Shown: positions 25,186-34,020 of the stretch, piece after piece
Layout: every line of letters starts with the position of its first letter
How positions within the stretch are numbered: the stretch's first letter is position 1
From: Candidatus Chloroploca sp. Khr17
Lineage (GTDB): Bacteria > Chloroflexota > Chloroflexia > Chloroflexales > Chloroflexaceae
Assembly (NCBI RefSeq): GCF_004138165.1
Contig: NZ_RYFF01000027.1
Location: 19,820 to 83,819, forward strand
Length of the DNA stretch: 64,000 nucleotides
Direction of reading: 5' to 3'
Position numbers and translations under genes: made by a program
Notes under the pieces: model-generated
The model's database searches: none
What the model saw: the letters and a program-made list of their open reading frames with translations, nothing else
What the model was told of the DNA's origin: nothing

Positions 25186-25214
25186 TTGACAGGCACAATG
25201 ATATATTCTATCAT
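25186..25214 (+). promoter_or_regulatory. sigma-70 promoter of the COG0523/L28 operon
   Basis: TTGACA at 25186..25191, a 17-bp spacer and TATCAT at 25209..25214 give a near-consensus promoter. The operator at 25197 covers the spacer and the -10 box. Confidence 0.8.
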
Positions 25215-25215
25215 T
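25197..25215. promoter_or_regulatory. operator 1, AATGATA-N5-TATCATT
   Basis: Perfect 7-bp arms separated by 5 bp overlap the promoter spacer and -10 box. The core 15-mer TGATATATTCTATCA recurs with one difference, in inverse orientation, at 25266..25280. The arm sequence resembles Fur/Zur-family boxes. Confidence 0.7.
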
Positions 25216-25265
25216 ACCAGCATAATCGACTCGCCTTGAAGTCGTTCTTTTTTGTTAGAAACCAT

Positions 25266-25280
25266 TGATAGAATGTATCA
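25266..25280. promoter_or_regulatory. operator 2, TGATA-N5-TATCA
   Basis: TGATAGAATGTATCA lies 3 bp before the start codon of the GTPase gene. Its inverse complement matches operator 1 at 14 of 15 positions, so the two are probably bound by the same regulator. Confidence 0.65.
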
Positions 25281-25283
25281 CTT

Positions 25284-26570
25284 ATGACAGCAACTCCCGT
25301 ACCTCCGCATCGCTTGCCCGTGACGGTGCTCTCAGGGTTTCTTGGCTCGGGCAAGACGACGCTGCTCAACCATGTGCTTGCGAATCGTGAGGACTTGCGG
25401 GTCGCGGTGATCGTCAATGATATGAGCGAGGTCAATATTGATGGGCAGCTCGTCCGCGCTGGCGGGGCCGCGCTCAGTCGTACCGAAGAGCGTCTCGTCG
25501 AGATGTCCAACGGCTGTATTTGCTGTACCCTCCGCGAGGATCTGCTCGTTGAGGTGGCGCGCCTCGCCCGCGAAGGCCGTTTCAATTATTTGCTGATCGA
25601 GTCGACCGGGATCTCCGAGCCGCTCCCGGTCGCCGAGACCTTTACCTTCCCCGGACCTGATGGCGTCAATCTCGGCGATCTCGCTCGCCTCGATACGATG
25701 GTGACGGTGATCGATGCCTTTAACTTTACCCAGGATTTTGCGTCGCTCGATGAACTGCGCGACCGTAACCTCGATGCCGGTGAAGGCGATGAGCGGAATG
25801 TGGTCGATTTGCTGGTCGATCAGATCGAGTTCGCCGATGTCCTGGTATTGAACAAGACCGATCTGGTTGAGCCCGACGAGCTTGATCAGCTCGAGGCGCT
25901 GCTGCACAAGCTCAATCCCGATGCCCAGATCATGCGCTCGCACTTCGGTCAGGTGCCGCTCAACGCGATCCTCAATACCGGTCGCTTCGACTTTGAACAC
26001 GCCGCTCAGTCCCCTGGCTGGCTCAAGGAACTGCGTGGCGAGCATGTGCCCGAGACCGAGGAGTACGGGATCACCAGTTTTGTCTACCGCGCCCGCCGTC
26101 CGTTTCATCCTCAGCGTTTCTGGAACCTGATCAACCAGCCCTGGCCCGGTGTGCTCCGCTCCAAGGGTCTCTTCTGGTTGGCGACGCGTATGGAGTTGAA
26201 CGGCGTTTGGTCGCAGGCCGGCGGTGCCTGCCGCGTTGAGCCAGGTGGCCGCTGGTGGGCCGCCCTGCCCGAGGATGCCGTGCCCGAGGATCCTGAGCAC
26301 GAGTTGTTCCTCGTCAATCGCTGGGACGCAACCTGGGGCGACCGACGCCAGGAGCTAGTCCTGATTGGGCAGGATCTGGACGAGGCAGCTCTGCGTGCCG
26401 AGCTCGATGCCTGTCTGCTGACCGAGCGCGAAATGGCCCTCGGCCCTGACGAGTGGGCCCACTTCGCTGATCCCTTCGGGTCATGGGAGTTTCTCGAGGC
26501 GTATGACGATGACGACGACGATGATGACGACACGTACGAAAGGAGCGTGAGCAATGGCAAAGCGCTGTGA
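25284..26570 (+). CDS. COG0523 (CobW/YciC/ZigA-type) metallochaperone GTPase
   Basis: The 428-aa G3E GTPase has Walker [14 protein letters not shown] (about residue 18), the CxCC metal-binding motif in [16 protein letters not shown] nucleotide specificity box VLNKTDLV, and a C-terminal CobW_C domain. COG0523 proteins deliver metal ions; the zinc-starvation members lie with zinc-independent paralogues under Zur. The C-terminus ends in a run of nine aspartates instead of the usual histidine-rich stretch. The gene overlaps rpmB by 17 bp and is preceded by the operator pair, so it is the first gene of a zinc-responsive operon. Zinc specificity is inferred from the neighbour. Confidence 0.9.
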   Translation: MTATPVPPHRLPVTVLSGFLGSGKTTLLNHVLANREDLRVAVIVNDMSEVNIDGQLVRAGGAALSRTEERLVEMSNGCICCTLREDLLVEVARLAREGRFNYLLIESTGISEPLPVAETFTFPGPDGVNLGDLARLDTMVTVIDAFNFTQDFASLDELRDRNLDAGEGDERNVVDLLVDQIEFADVLVLNKTDLVEPDELDQLEALLHKLNPDAQIMRSHFGQVPLNAILNTGRFDFEHAAQSPGWLKELRGEHVPETEEYGITSFVYRARRPFHPQRFWNLINQPWPGVLRSKGLFWLATRMELNGVWSQAGGACRVEPGGRWWAALPEDAVPEDPEHELFLVNRWDATWGDRRQELVLIGQDLDEAALRAELDACLLTEREMALGPDEWAHFADPFGSWEFLEAYDDDDDDDDDTYERSVSNGKAL

Positions 26571-26796
26571 TTTGACGGGCCGCAAACCATCCTACGGCCA
26601 CAATGTCTCGTTTTCAAAACGGCGTACCAACCGTCGCTGGGAGCCAAATCTGCACTATCACCGGATCTGGGGGCCCGAAGAACAACGCTTTGTGCGCCTG
26701 CGCTTATCGGCGGCTGCGCTGCGCGAGATCGAGAAGAAGGGGCTGATGCTCGCGCTGCGTGACCGTGGTCTCAAACTCAAAGATGTGGAACGGTGA
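26554..26796 (+). CDS. rpmB: ribosomal protein bL28, cysteine-poor (zinc-independent) paralogue
   Basis: The 80-aa product has the L28 signature: [20 protein letters not shown] followed by TNRRWEPNL. Only one cysteine is present (residue 5), whereas zinc-binding L28 has two CxxC pairs, so this is the C-minus form. Comparative genomics has shown that C-minus L28, L31, L33 and S14 copies are often controlled by Zur and replace the zinc forms during starvation. The start lies inside the GTPase gene, with GAAAGGAGC as ribosome binding site. A C-plus L28 would be expected elsewhere in the genome. Confidence 0.93.
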   Translation: MAKRCDLTGRKPSYGHNVSFSKRRTNRRWEPNLHYHRIWGPEEQRFVRLRLSAAALREIEKKGLMLALRDRGLKLKDVER

Positions 26797-26805
26797 GCAA
26801 CACCA

Positions 26806-28158
26806 ATGCTTGACTGGCTCATCATTGGCGGCGGCCTCCACGGTACTCATCTGGCGCTTGTCCTGACGGCGCGGGCCGGGGTTCCCGCCGAGCGACTGCG
26901 CATCCTCGATCCCCACGCGCATCTGCTGGCCCACTGGGATCGTTGCACCTCGGCCACTGGCATGACCTATCTGCGCTCGACGCTGGTGCATCATCTCGCC
27001 CTTGACCCGCACGATCTCTGGCATTTTGCCCGACGGCGTGGGCTCCAGGCCACCCAGTTTCGCGGCCCCTATCGCCGCCCCGCCCTCGGGCTGTTTCGCG
27101 ACCATTGCCAGGCGCTGATCGAACAGTACGGGCTCGCTCAGCTGCACCTGCGCGGACGTGCTACCGGGCTCAGGCGCATCCCACATGGCTGGTTGGTCGA
27201 GACCAACCAGGGCAGCCTCGCTGCGCGGCACGTGCTGCTCGCGCTAAGCACCGGCGAGCAACCACGCTGGCCGGACTGGGCGCAAGCGTTGCGAGCCGCT
27301 GGCGCAAGTGTGCGCCATCTCTATGAACCCGATGCATGCGATCCTAGCCCCAATACTTTTCAAGTAAGCTCACGCGAAGGCGCGAAGGCGCGAAGGGTTC
27401 GCTCACGTACGCTAAAAACTTTGCGCCTTTGCGCCTTTGCGTCAAAACAATCGCCTTCTTTGCAAGGTATTGATCCTAGCCCCGTCTCATGTGAAGATGC
27501 CGCCTCGTGCGAATTGCTCTGGGCCAACGACAACCCAGGCGATCACACGGTTGTCCTTGGCGGAGGGATAAGCGCCGCCCAGGTCGCCGTGGCGCTCGCC
27601 CAGACAACCCCGGGACGGGTGACGCTGCTCATGCGCCATGCGCTGCGGGTCGAGGCCTTTGATAGTCCACCGGGCTGGGTCGGGCCAAAGGAATTGCGTG
27701 GCTTCCACGATGAGCCCGACGTCTGCCACCGCCGGGCGCTCATCACTGGCGCACGACGGCCCGGGAGCATGCCCGACGATGTTGCCCGTGCCCTGCGCCG
27801 CGCCGAACGCCGCGGCTGCCTGCGCATTGTGCAGGGCGAAGTAGCGCAGGCCAGCATTGAGCCAGATGGCACCACGAGCCTGGAACTCCCGAACCAGACG
27901 CTGCACACGCACCATGTGCTACTGGCAACCGGCTTTGCCCCCCATCGCCCTGGCGGGGCGTGGCTCGACGAGGCGATTGCCACCTACGAACTGCCCATCG
28001 CCCCTTGTGGCTACCCGATCGTCTCACCATCGCTCATCTGGGCACCCGGCCTCTACGTCACCGGGGCGCTCGCCGAACTCGAACTCGGGCCAGTCGCTCG
28101 CAATATCGCCGGGGCACGCCATGCCGGGGCACGTTTTCTTGGCAAGACAAGGATTTAG
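26806..28158 (+). CDS. FAD/NAD(P)-binding oxidoreductase carrying an in-frame repeat insertion
   Basis: The 450-aa product opens with a dinucleotide fold (DWLIIGGGLHGTHLALVL) and has a second one at VVLGGGISAAQVAVALAQ, followed by a C-terminal ATG-like motif (HVLLATGFAPHRPGG). It resembles flavin monooxygenase or lysine/ornithine N-monooxygenase-like proteins that often accompany zinc-responsive COG0523 genes, but the substrate is unknown. Residues about 179 to 222 (DNA 27352..27483) are encoded by a dispersed palindromic repeat plus its target duplication, in frame and without stops, just before the second nucleotide-binding fold. Whether the protein is still active is open. It follows rpmB by 9 bp in the same operon. 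Confidence 0.8.
   Translation: MLDWLIIGGGLHGTHLALVLTARAGVPAERLRILDPHAHLLAHWDRCTSATGMTYLRSTLVHHLALDPHDLWHFARRRGLQATQFRGPYRRPALGLFRDHCQALIEQYGLAQLHLRGRATGLRRIPHGWLVETNQGSLAARHVLLALSTGEQPRWPDWAQALRAAGASVRHLYEPDACDPSPNTFQVSSREGAKARRVRSRTLKTLRLCAFASKQSPSLQGIDPSPVSCEDAASCELLWANDNPGDHTVVLGGGISAAQVAVALAQTTPGRVTLLMRHALRVEAFDSPPGWVGPKELRGFHDEPDVCHRRALITGARRPGSMPDDVARALRRAERRGCLRIVQGEVAQASIEPDGTTSLELPNQTLHTHHVLLATGFAPHRPGGAWLDEAIATYELPIAPCGYPIVSPSLIWAPGLYVTGALAELELGPVARNIAGARHAGARFLGKTRI
27340..27483 (+). mobile_element. palindromic miniature element with 12-bp target duplication, inside a CDS
   Basis: GATCCTAGCCCC occurs at 27340..27351 and again at 27472..27483. Between them, a 120-bp element has imperfect terminal inverted repeats (AATACTTTTCAAG on the left; the right end reads AATACCTTGCAAAG on the other strand) and a core of the GACGCAAAGGCGC family. 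Element plus one duplicate is 132 bp, exactly 44 codons, so the host frame is kept. A related full-length copy is at 39607..39709. Confidence 0.85.
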
Positions 28159-28438
28159 GAGCTAGAAAATAGGAAATAGCCGAGCGCATCAGGACACGAT
28201 GGAGGCCTCCAAACTGTAAAGTAACCTGAAACCTTGCCCAAATGTAAATCAGAGAGCGCCGCTGGCATCCGGTAGTGCCGACTTATGGCCTTCCAGAAAT
28301 TAATCCGGTCTAGCCCGCACAGGCGGGCTTCGCTTCCCCTAGCCGAGGGCTTCAGCCCCACGGCATCCGGCGCATAGCGGATCATTTACTGGAAGACCAT
28401 CAGTCGGCTTCCAGCTCAGCCAACTGACATCGGCACTC
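28159..28438. other. intergenic, dispersed repeat pieces
   Basis: Contains TAGTGCCGACTTA and, nearer the kinase gene, CAGTCGGCTTCCAGC and GACATCGGCACTCC, pieces of the GCCGACTTCAGTCGGC hairpin family that also occurs at 32441 and 38111. No gene. Confidence 0.5.
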
Positions 28439-31400
28439 CTATGCCCCTTCAGAGGCAATTGGGTCAAGCGCACCGAGCGCCGTGCGCAGCGTAATCACAG
28501 CCTCCTCCATTGCAAAAGCATCCATCTGCCGAGCAAGGATGGTGGCATACCCACCTAGGGCACTGCGCAACAACGGCTCGTGGCGACGATAAACCGCGTG
28601 GGCCTGCAGATCATCCTGTAAGAGCAAGGCCATCAATTCATCGATCACTGTGCGCAGATGCACAGCGTTGACGTTGTCCACCCGCAGGGCCGATGGCGCA
28701 GGGATAGCACACACGATAGCGTCGGCAATACGGTGCTGCTCCTCCTCGATCACAAAGGTCAACCCCTGGATTGCCTCGTCGCCTTGTTCAGCCCGGATCA
28801 ACGCCTCCAGCTCAGCGGCCAACGCGTGAACCCGGTTGATGCCAAGAGTCGCAGCAGAGCTTTTCAGCGAATGGGCAATGCGCCGCGCCGCTACCCGATC
28901 ATCAACGCTCAGGCAAGCTCGTAACTGATCCATATCCTCACGATGCGTCTCGGCGTACTTGCGCAGCAGTCGTGCGTAGGTCTTCGGCTTGCCATGGACA
29001 TTCCTGAGCCCCTGGATAGGGTCAAGACCGGGAATAGCTGCCAGAGCCTCACGCAGTGACGCCAAGGCATCGATCGACTCGGTGGTCTCCATAGCCACAG
29101 CTTCGGCTGGCAGCCATGTTGCTAGGGTGGCGTAGAGATCCTCAGGAATAACCGGCTTGGCAACAAAACCGTTCATCCCAGCCAGCAGACAGCGCTGGCG
29201 ATCCTCCTCGAAAGCACCGGCAGTGAGAGCCAGGATAGGCGTCTGCTCATAGCCGGGGAGCATACGGATCATGCGCGTCGCGGCGAGGCCGTCAAGCACC
29301 GGCATCTGGATGTCCATGAGGATCAGGTCATAGGTAATCTCGGTCTCCCGCACGCGATCGACTGCGATCTGTCCATTCTGCGCGAGATCAGCCATAAAGC
29401 CAATTTCGCGGAGCAGATCCAGGGCTACTTCCTGATTGATCGGATTGTCCTCGACAAGCAGGATGCGGGCATTGCGACGCATCATCAGTGCAAGTTCAGG
29501 CGAAGGTGGGCGAGACTCGACCTCGTTCAACTGGCGCCCCTCGAGCACCTCGACCAGCGTATCAAAGAGGATCGAAGCCGTCACAGGCTTGAGCAGAAAG
29601 GCGGCAAAGCCGGCCCGCTCCAGATCTTCTTTGGGCACACGCTGCCCAAAGGCAGTGATCATCAAACAGGTTGGTGCGAGCGTCAGCGGAAGCAGCCGCA
29701 TACGACGAGCCGTTTCGACGCCGTCCAGACCAGGCATGTGCCAGTCGATAAACACCATTGCGTAAGGCTCTCCCTTTTGATCGGCATGTTGCACCGCAGC
29801 CAGGGCGTCAACCCCGGATGCCACCAGATCAACGACAAGGCCCATGGCCCTCAGCATTTCGCCAAGCACATCACGCGCAGCCTCTAGATCATCCACGATC
29901 AGAACGCGCAACCCTTGCAAGTTGGAACCAAGACGGCGGGGCTGCAGGCGACTCGCGCTTTTGCCAAGTGGCACCTCGAACCAGAAGCAACTGCCCTGGC
30001 CGACCACACTGTTTACCCCCAAGCGTCCGTTCATAAGCTGCACCAGACGTTTGCTGATCGCCAGACCCAGCCCGGTGCCGCCATATTTGCGCTCGGTCGA
30101 ACTGTCGGCTTGCTCGAAGACCTCGAAGAGTCGCAGTTGCACGTCGGGGGCGATCCCGATCCCGGTATCTTCGACCTCAAAGCGCACGAGCAACTTTTGT
30201 TCATCCTCCTTGATGATGCGAACTCGCAGCACAATAGTACCCTGATCAGTGAACTTGATCGCATTGCTAGTGAAGTTGAGCAAGATCTGGCCCAGCCGCA
30301 GCGGATCACCGTGGAGCAATGGCGGCAACCGCGCATCCAGGGCATACACAACCTCTAGGCCCTTCGCATGGGCCTTTTCAATCACCAGGTCGCTTACATT
30401 CCGGATCACCTGGTCAAGCGCAAAGTCGGCAGCTTCGAGACCCAGTTTGCCGGCCTCGATCTTCGAGATATCGAGGATATTGTTGATAATCGCCAAGAGG
30501 TGCTGGGCGGCATCAATGACCCGGTTGAGTTGATCACGCTGGCGAGCATCAGAAGTATTGCGCAGCAGCAGGTGGGTCAGGCCAACGATTGCATTCATCG
30601 GCGTGCGGATTTCGTGGCTCATGTTCGCCAGAAATGAACTCTTGGCACGGCTCGCAGCCTCGGCGGCGGCGCGGGCACGCTCGAGATCACGCTCGATCTG
30701 TCGACGTGCGGTGATGTCCTGGTAATACGAAACAATACCGCGGGTTTCATCGTGGACGCGGTAGGGCGCATTGTGCCGTTCGATGATCCGTCCATCAAGC
30801 AATTCGATCATATCGACACCGTGCTCATCAGGAGACCGAAAGCGTTGCTCGATCTTCGCACGGAAATCTTCCGGATCTCTGACCATCTGTTTGATATGCC
30901 CGATGAAGCCCATGCGCGTAAAAACGGCAAAGTCTGATGGAAAGTGGAAGAGATCAAGAAAAGCCTGGTTGAAGATGATACAGTCGCCGCCCATTCCCAT
31001 TACCATGATTCCATCGGGAATGGACTCCAGCGTTGCCCGCAGCAGTGCGACCGTTTCGTGCTGCGCGATCTCAGCTTCCTTGCGCGCCGTGATGTCCCAG
31101 TTGACGCCAAGCACCCGGCGCGGTGTGCCTGCCGCATCACGCTCGATCTGGGCATGGGTCGCAATATGGCGAATACGGCCATCAGGCAAAACAATGCGAA
31201 ACTCGGTGACATACTCTTGCTGGTCGCGCATGGCTCGCTCGGTCGCGGCAAGCGCCCGCTCAACATCGTCAGGGTGCAGACAGGCTAGCCAGGTTTCAGT
31301 GCGACCATCAAACGCTCGCGGGTCAATGCCATAGAGGGTACACATCTGGTCATCCCAGATCAAGAGTTCCCGCTCGCGATCACGTTCCCAGACCCCGATG

Positions 31401-32380
31401 CCAGCCGAGCCGGTCGCAAGCGCAAGGCGACGAGCACTCTCCTCCAAGAGTCGATACGCTTCTTGCAACTCCTGGGTGCGCTCTTCAACCAGATCCTGGA
31501 GATGTTGCCGGTAGCGATCAAGCTCAGCTTCAGCTTGCTTGCGCTCGGTGATATCAATGAATGCGCCAATGATGCCCGCGCTGTTGCCCGCCTCGTCACG
31601 GAAGACATCTTTCACAAACAGAACGTCACGCCTCTGTCCGTGCTGGTCAATAACCTGCGCCTCGTACGTCTGGGTGCCACCATGCTCGATCATCGCGAGA
31701 TCGTGCGTCTCGTAGACGGTGCTTAGCGACGAAGGCCAGAGCTCTTGCACTGTCTTGCCCTGCAACTGCTCGGGCGTCTTGCCCACCATTTCGGCAAAGG
31801 CCCGGTTGCAGTCAAGGTAGCGGCCTTCGCAGTCTTTTGAAAAGACGGGGACGGGGATCGCGGCAAGAAGCGATTGGCTAAAGTTCAGCGCCCGGTCACG
31901 TTCGGCATTCGCGCGGCGCAATTCCTCTTGCACATTCTGGTACACGACGCCCTGCACCAGGGTCTCGAAAAGGGTGCGGTAGCGCAGTTCGCTCTCACGC
32001 AAGGCCGCCTGGGTTTCGTGGAGAGCGGTGATGTCACGCGCAATGCCATGCACGCCGATCAATCCGCCAGCACGATCGTACATCGGTGTTTTGATCGTCC
32101 GAAAGAGGTAGTCTCTCCCGTCGGCAACACAGGTCACCCACGCCTCATTGGTGCTCGGACGACCTGCTGCGATCACCGCCATCTCGTTCTCGCGAAAGAA
32201 AGCGGCTTGCTCAGCACTGAAGAGCACTGCATCGGTCTTGCCGATCACATCGTCCTTGGGCAACGCCACAAAACGCTCGAAGGCAGGGTTGCACAGCACA
32301 TACACCCCTTGCAGATCCTTGAGCCAGACCAGGTCAGGGATAGTCTGAAGGAGCATGCTGAGATAGTCAATCGAGCGCAT
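28439..32380 (-). CDS. multi-PAS hybrid histidine kinase with two receivers and HPt
   Basis: The 1313-aa cytoplasmic sensor has no transmembrane segment. It has four PAS domains (about residues 5 to 120, 160 to 280, 320 to 440 and 450 to 570; the second opens LAAIPVPVFSKDCEGRYLDC). A HisKA domain follows with phospho-acceptor MSHEIRTPMNAIVG (His about 588), then an HATPase domain with FVPLGK-type tail, receiver 1 (LIVDDLEAARD about 827, FIDWHMPGLDG) and receiver 2 (LLVEDNPINQE about 975, LMDIQMPVLDG). The C-terminal HPt domain has AHSLKSSAATLG (about 1169). This is a complete phosphorelay in one chain, BarA/ArcB-like. The HD-GYP regulator encoded upstream on the same strand is the natural output partner. 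Confidence 0.93.
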   Translation of the reverse strand: MRSIDYLSMLLQTIPDLVWLKDLQGVYVLCNPAFERFVALPKDDVIGKTDAVLFSAEQAAFFRENEMAVIAAGRPSTNEAWVTCVADGRDYLFRTIKTPMYDRAGGLIGVHGIARDITALHETQAALRESELRYRTLFETLVQGVVYQNVQEELRRANAERDRALNFSQSLLAAIPVPVFSKDCEGRYLDCNRAFAEMVGKTPEQLQGKTVQELWPSSLSTVYETHDLAMIEHGGTQTYEAQVIDQHGQRRDVLFVKDVFRDEAGNSAGIIGAFIDITERKQAEAELDRYRQHLQDLVEERTQELQEAYRLLEESARRLALATGSAGIGVWERDRERELLIWDDQMCTLYGIDPRAFDGRTETWLACLHPDDVERALAATERAMRDQQEYVTEFRIVLPDGRIRHIATHAQIERDAAGTPRRVLGVNWDITARKEAEIAQHETVALLRATLESIPDGIMVMGMGGDCIIFNQAFLDLFHFPSDFAVFTRMGFIGHIKQMVRDPEDFRAKIEQRFRSPDEHGVDMIELLDGRIIERHNAPYRVHDETRGIVSYYQDITARRQIERDLERARAAAEAASRAKSSFLANMSHEIRTPMNAIVGLTHLLLRNTSDARQRDQLNRVIDAAQHLLAIINNILDISKIEAGKLGLEAADFALDQVIRNVSDLVIEKAHAKGLEVVYALDARLPPLLHGDPLRLGQILLNFTSNAIKFTDQGTIVLRVRIIKEDEQKLLVRFEVEDTGIGIAPDVQLRLFEVFEQADSSTERKYGGTGLGLAISKRLVQLMNGRLGVNSVVGQGSCFWFEVPLGKSASRLQPRRLGSNLQGLRVLIVDDLEAARDVLGEMLRAMGLVVDLVASGVDALAAVQHADQKGEPYAMVFIDWHMPGLDGVETARRMRLLPLTLAPTCLMITAFGQRVPKEDLERAGFAAFLLKPVTASILFDTLVEVLEGRQLNEVESRPPSPELALMMRRNARILLVEDNPINQEVALDLLREIGFMADLAQNGQIAVDRVRETEITYDLILMDIQMPVLDGLAATRMIRMLPGYEQTPILALTAGAFEEDRQRCLLAGMNGFVAKPVIPEDLYATLATWLPAEAVAMETTESIDALASLREALAAIPGLDPIQGLRNVHGKPKTYARLLRKYAETHREDMDQLRACLSVDDRVAARRIAHSLKSSAATLGINRVHALAAELEALIRAEQGDEAIQGLTFVIEEEQHRIADAIVCAIPAPSALRVDNVNAVHLRTVIDELMALLLQDDLQAHAVYRRHEPLLRSALGGYATILARQMDAFAMEEAVITLRTALGALDPIASEGA

Positions 32381-32440
32381 GGGAGCCTCTCACGTTCAGG
32401 CCATCGACAAGGTTTCAGAAAGAGCGTTTGAGCGTGACAG

Positions 32441-32470
32441 TGGTAGTGCCGGCTTCAGTCGGCACTACCA
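32441..32470. repeat. hairpin of the GCCGACTTCAGTCGGC family
   Basis: TGGTAGTGCCG, GCTTCAGT, CGGCACTACCA: an 11-bp stem between the HD-GYP stop and the kinase start. It may attenuate or process the two-gene message, or be only a repeat. Confidence 0.7.
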
Positions 32471-32489
32471 GTACGTAGGGCGCAAACGG

Positions 32490-33746
32490 TCAAGTGCCTA
32501 CGAATCTTGTCACAGGCTGGCCCTGGATGCTAGCCAATTTGGCGCAAATGTCTGCCTCGCTATCAACATAGTGATCGGCAATGGCCTGAAATTCGGTAGA
32601 CAGGGCGAGAAAAGTATCAACGATGTCGGGGTCAAACTGGCGCCCGCGTTCCTCACGAATAATCGCAACCACCTCGGGCATGGGCACGGGCGGCTTGTAG
32701 ATGCGACGCGAAATCAGCGCATCAAAGGTGTCGGCAAGCGCCATCAGACGCGCCGAGAGCGGAATGGCCTCGTTCGCCAGGCCCTCTGGGTAGCCCGTGC
32801 CATCCCAATGCTCATGATGCGAGAGCGCAATCTCACGGGCTACGTGGAGAAATTCCAGCGGAGCATGGCGGGGCCAGTTGTATGCAAGATCAACCTTGTT
32901 GGCGCATCCGTGGCTGGGTGTCTCGAGCAGGTGAATTTCTTCGGCCGCAAGCGTGCTATTCATTGCCATTTCGATCGCATTGCTGCCGATACGACAATGA
33001 CCCTTCATAATCTCGCGCTCTTCAGGCGTGAGTCTGCCAGGTTTGAGCAGAATGTGATCCGGGATGCCCACCTTGCCAATATCGTGCAGTGGGGCCGATT
33101 TGACCAGCAGATCACGGCACGGCTGGCTCAGCGCATCGGCAAAGCGGGGATGGGTAGCAAGCGCATTCGCCAGCACTTGCACATAGATCTGGGTACGCCG
33201 CAGGTGATTGCCAGTATCGGGATCACGTACCTCTGCCAACGCAGCCAGCGCTCTGATGCTTACATCTTCAATCAGTTGGTTCTCACGCATCCGCCGCGCT
33301 ACTTCGGCCTCAAGGCAGGCATTCTGGTTGGCGAGCCAGTCACGCGCTTGCTTGAGCTCGAGATGGGTGCGGACACGAGCCAGCACGATCGCCGGACGGA
33401 TCGGTTTGGTAATATAATCAACGGCACCAAGCTCAAGGCCGTGCGACTCATCCTCTACTGAGTCCATGGCTGTGACGAAGATGACCGGGATAGATCGGGT
33501 CGCAGGATGATCGCGTAATCGTGTGAGCACAGCATACCCATCCATCTCGGGCATCATCACATCAAGCAAGAGCAGATCGGGCTGCGGCGCTGATGCAGCC
33601 ACCTGCAAGGCGCGTATCCCCGAGCGTGCAACCCGCACCTGGTAGTACGGCATAAGCAATTCGCCCAGAATAGTGAGATTCTCCGGGGCATCGTCAACGA
33701 TGAGAATTGTCTGCCTGGTAGATGCTGGCACGAAAGATGAAATCAT
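32490..33746 (-). CDS. response regulator with HD-GYP cyclic-di-GMP phosphodiesterase domain
   Basis: The start MISSFVPAS (ATG 33746) is preferred over an in-frame start 18 bp upstream because CGGAGGT precedes it. The 418-aa product has an N-terminal receiver (ILIVDDAPENL, phospho-acceptor in LLLLDVMMPEMDG, Lys in YITKPI). A short coiled linker leads to an HD-GYP domain with the metal dyad APLHDIGKVGIPD and the signature HHEHWDGTGYPEGL. Active HD-GYP proteins hydrolyse c-di-GMP. All key residues are present. An insert of about 30 residues lies inside the HD-GYP domain (around LLETPSHGCANKVDL). It is probably phosphorylated by the hybrid kinase encoded next. Confidence 0.93.
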   Translation of the reverse strand: MISSFVPASTRQTILIVDDAPENLTILGELLMPYYQVRVARSGIRALQVAASAPQPDLLLLDVMMPEMDGYAVLTRLRDHPATRSIPVIFVTAMDSVEDESHGLELGAVDYITKPIRPAIVLARVRTHLELKQARDWLANQNACLEAEVARRMRENQLIEDVSIRALAALAEVRDPDTGNHLRRTQIYVQVLANALATHPRFADALSQPCRDLLVKSAPLHDIGKVGIPDHILLKPGRLTPEEREIMKGHCRIGSNAIEMAMNSTLAAEEIHLLETPSHGCANKVDLAYNWPRHAPLEFLHVAREIALSHHEHWDGTGYPEGLANEAIPLSARLMALADTFDALISRRIYKPPVPMPEVVAIIREERGRQFDPDIVDTFLALSTEFQAIADHYVDSEADICAKLASIQGQPVTRFVGT

Positions 33747-33829
33747 ACGCACCTCCGCTAGCAACCATCGTAGGGCGCAGCCTTATGCGTACCACGTGTA
33801 GGGCCGACTCCCGTCGGTGGCTTACTTTA

Positions 33830-33866
33830 ATCATTGACGCGGGTGGTGCCCACCCGCGTCAATGAT
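33830..33866. repeat. perfect inverted repeat
   Basis: ATCATTGACGCGGGTGG, TGC, then the exact inverse: 17-bp arms and a 3-nt loop between two divergently transcribed signalling genes. No T-tract, so it is not an obvious terminator. Confidence 0.85.
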
Positions 33867-34020
33867 CAAAGGCTTGTCTCACCATTATAGGCAGATGATC
33901 TCATTTTTATATGTGCAATCTATCGCCCTGTCTGGTACAATTTAGGGCAAATTGAGGGAAAAGAGTGAGCCATCGCAAAGCAAGAGTTCCTGAAGGCTCT
34001 GCTCAAGCTAGGACTCCACT

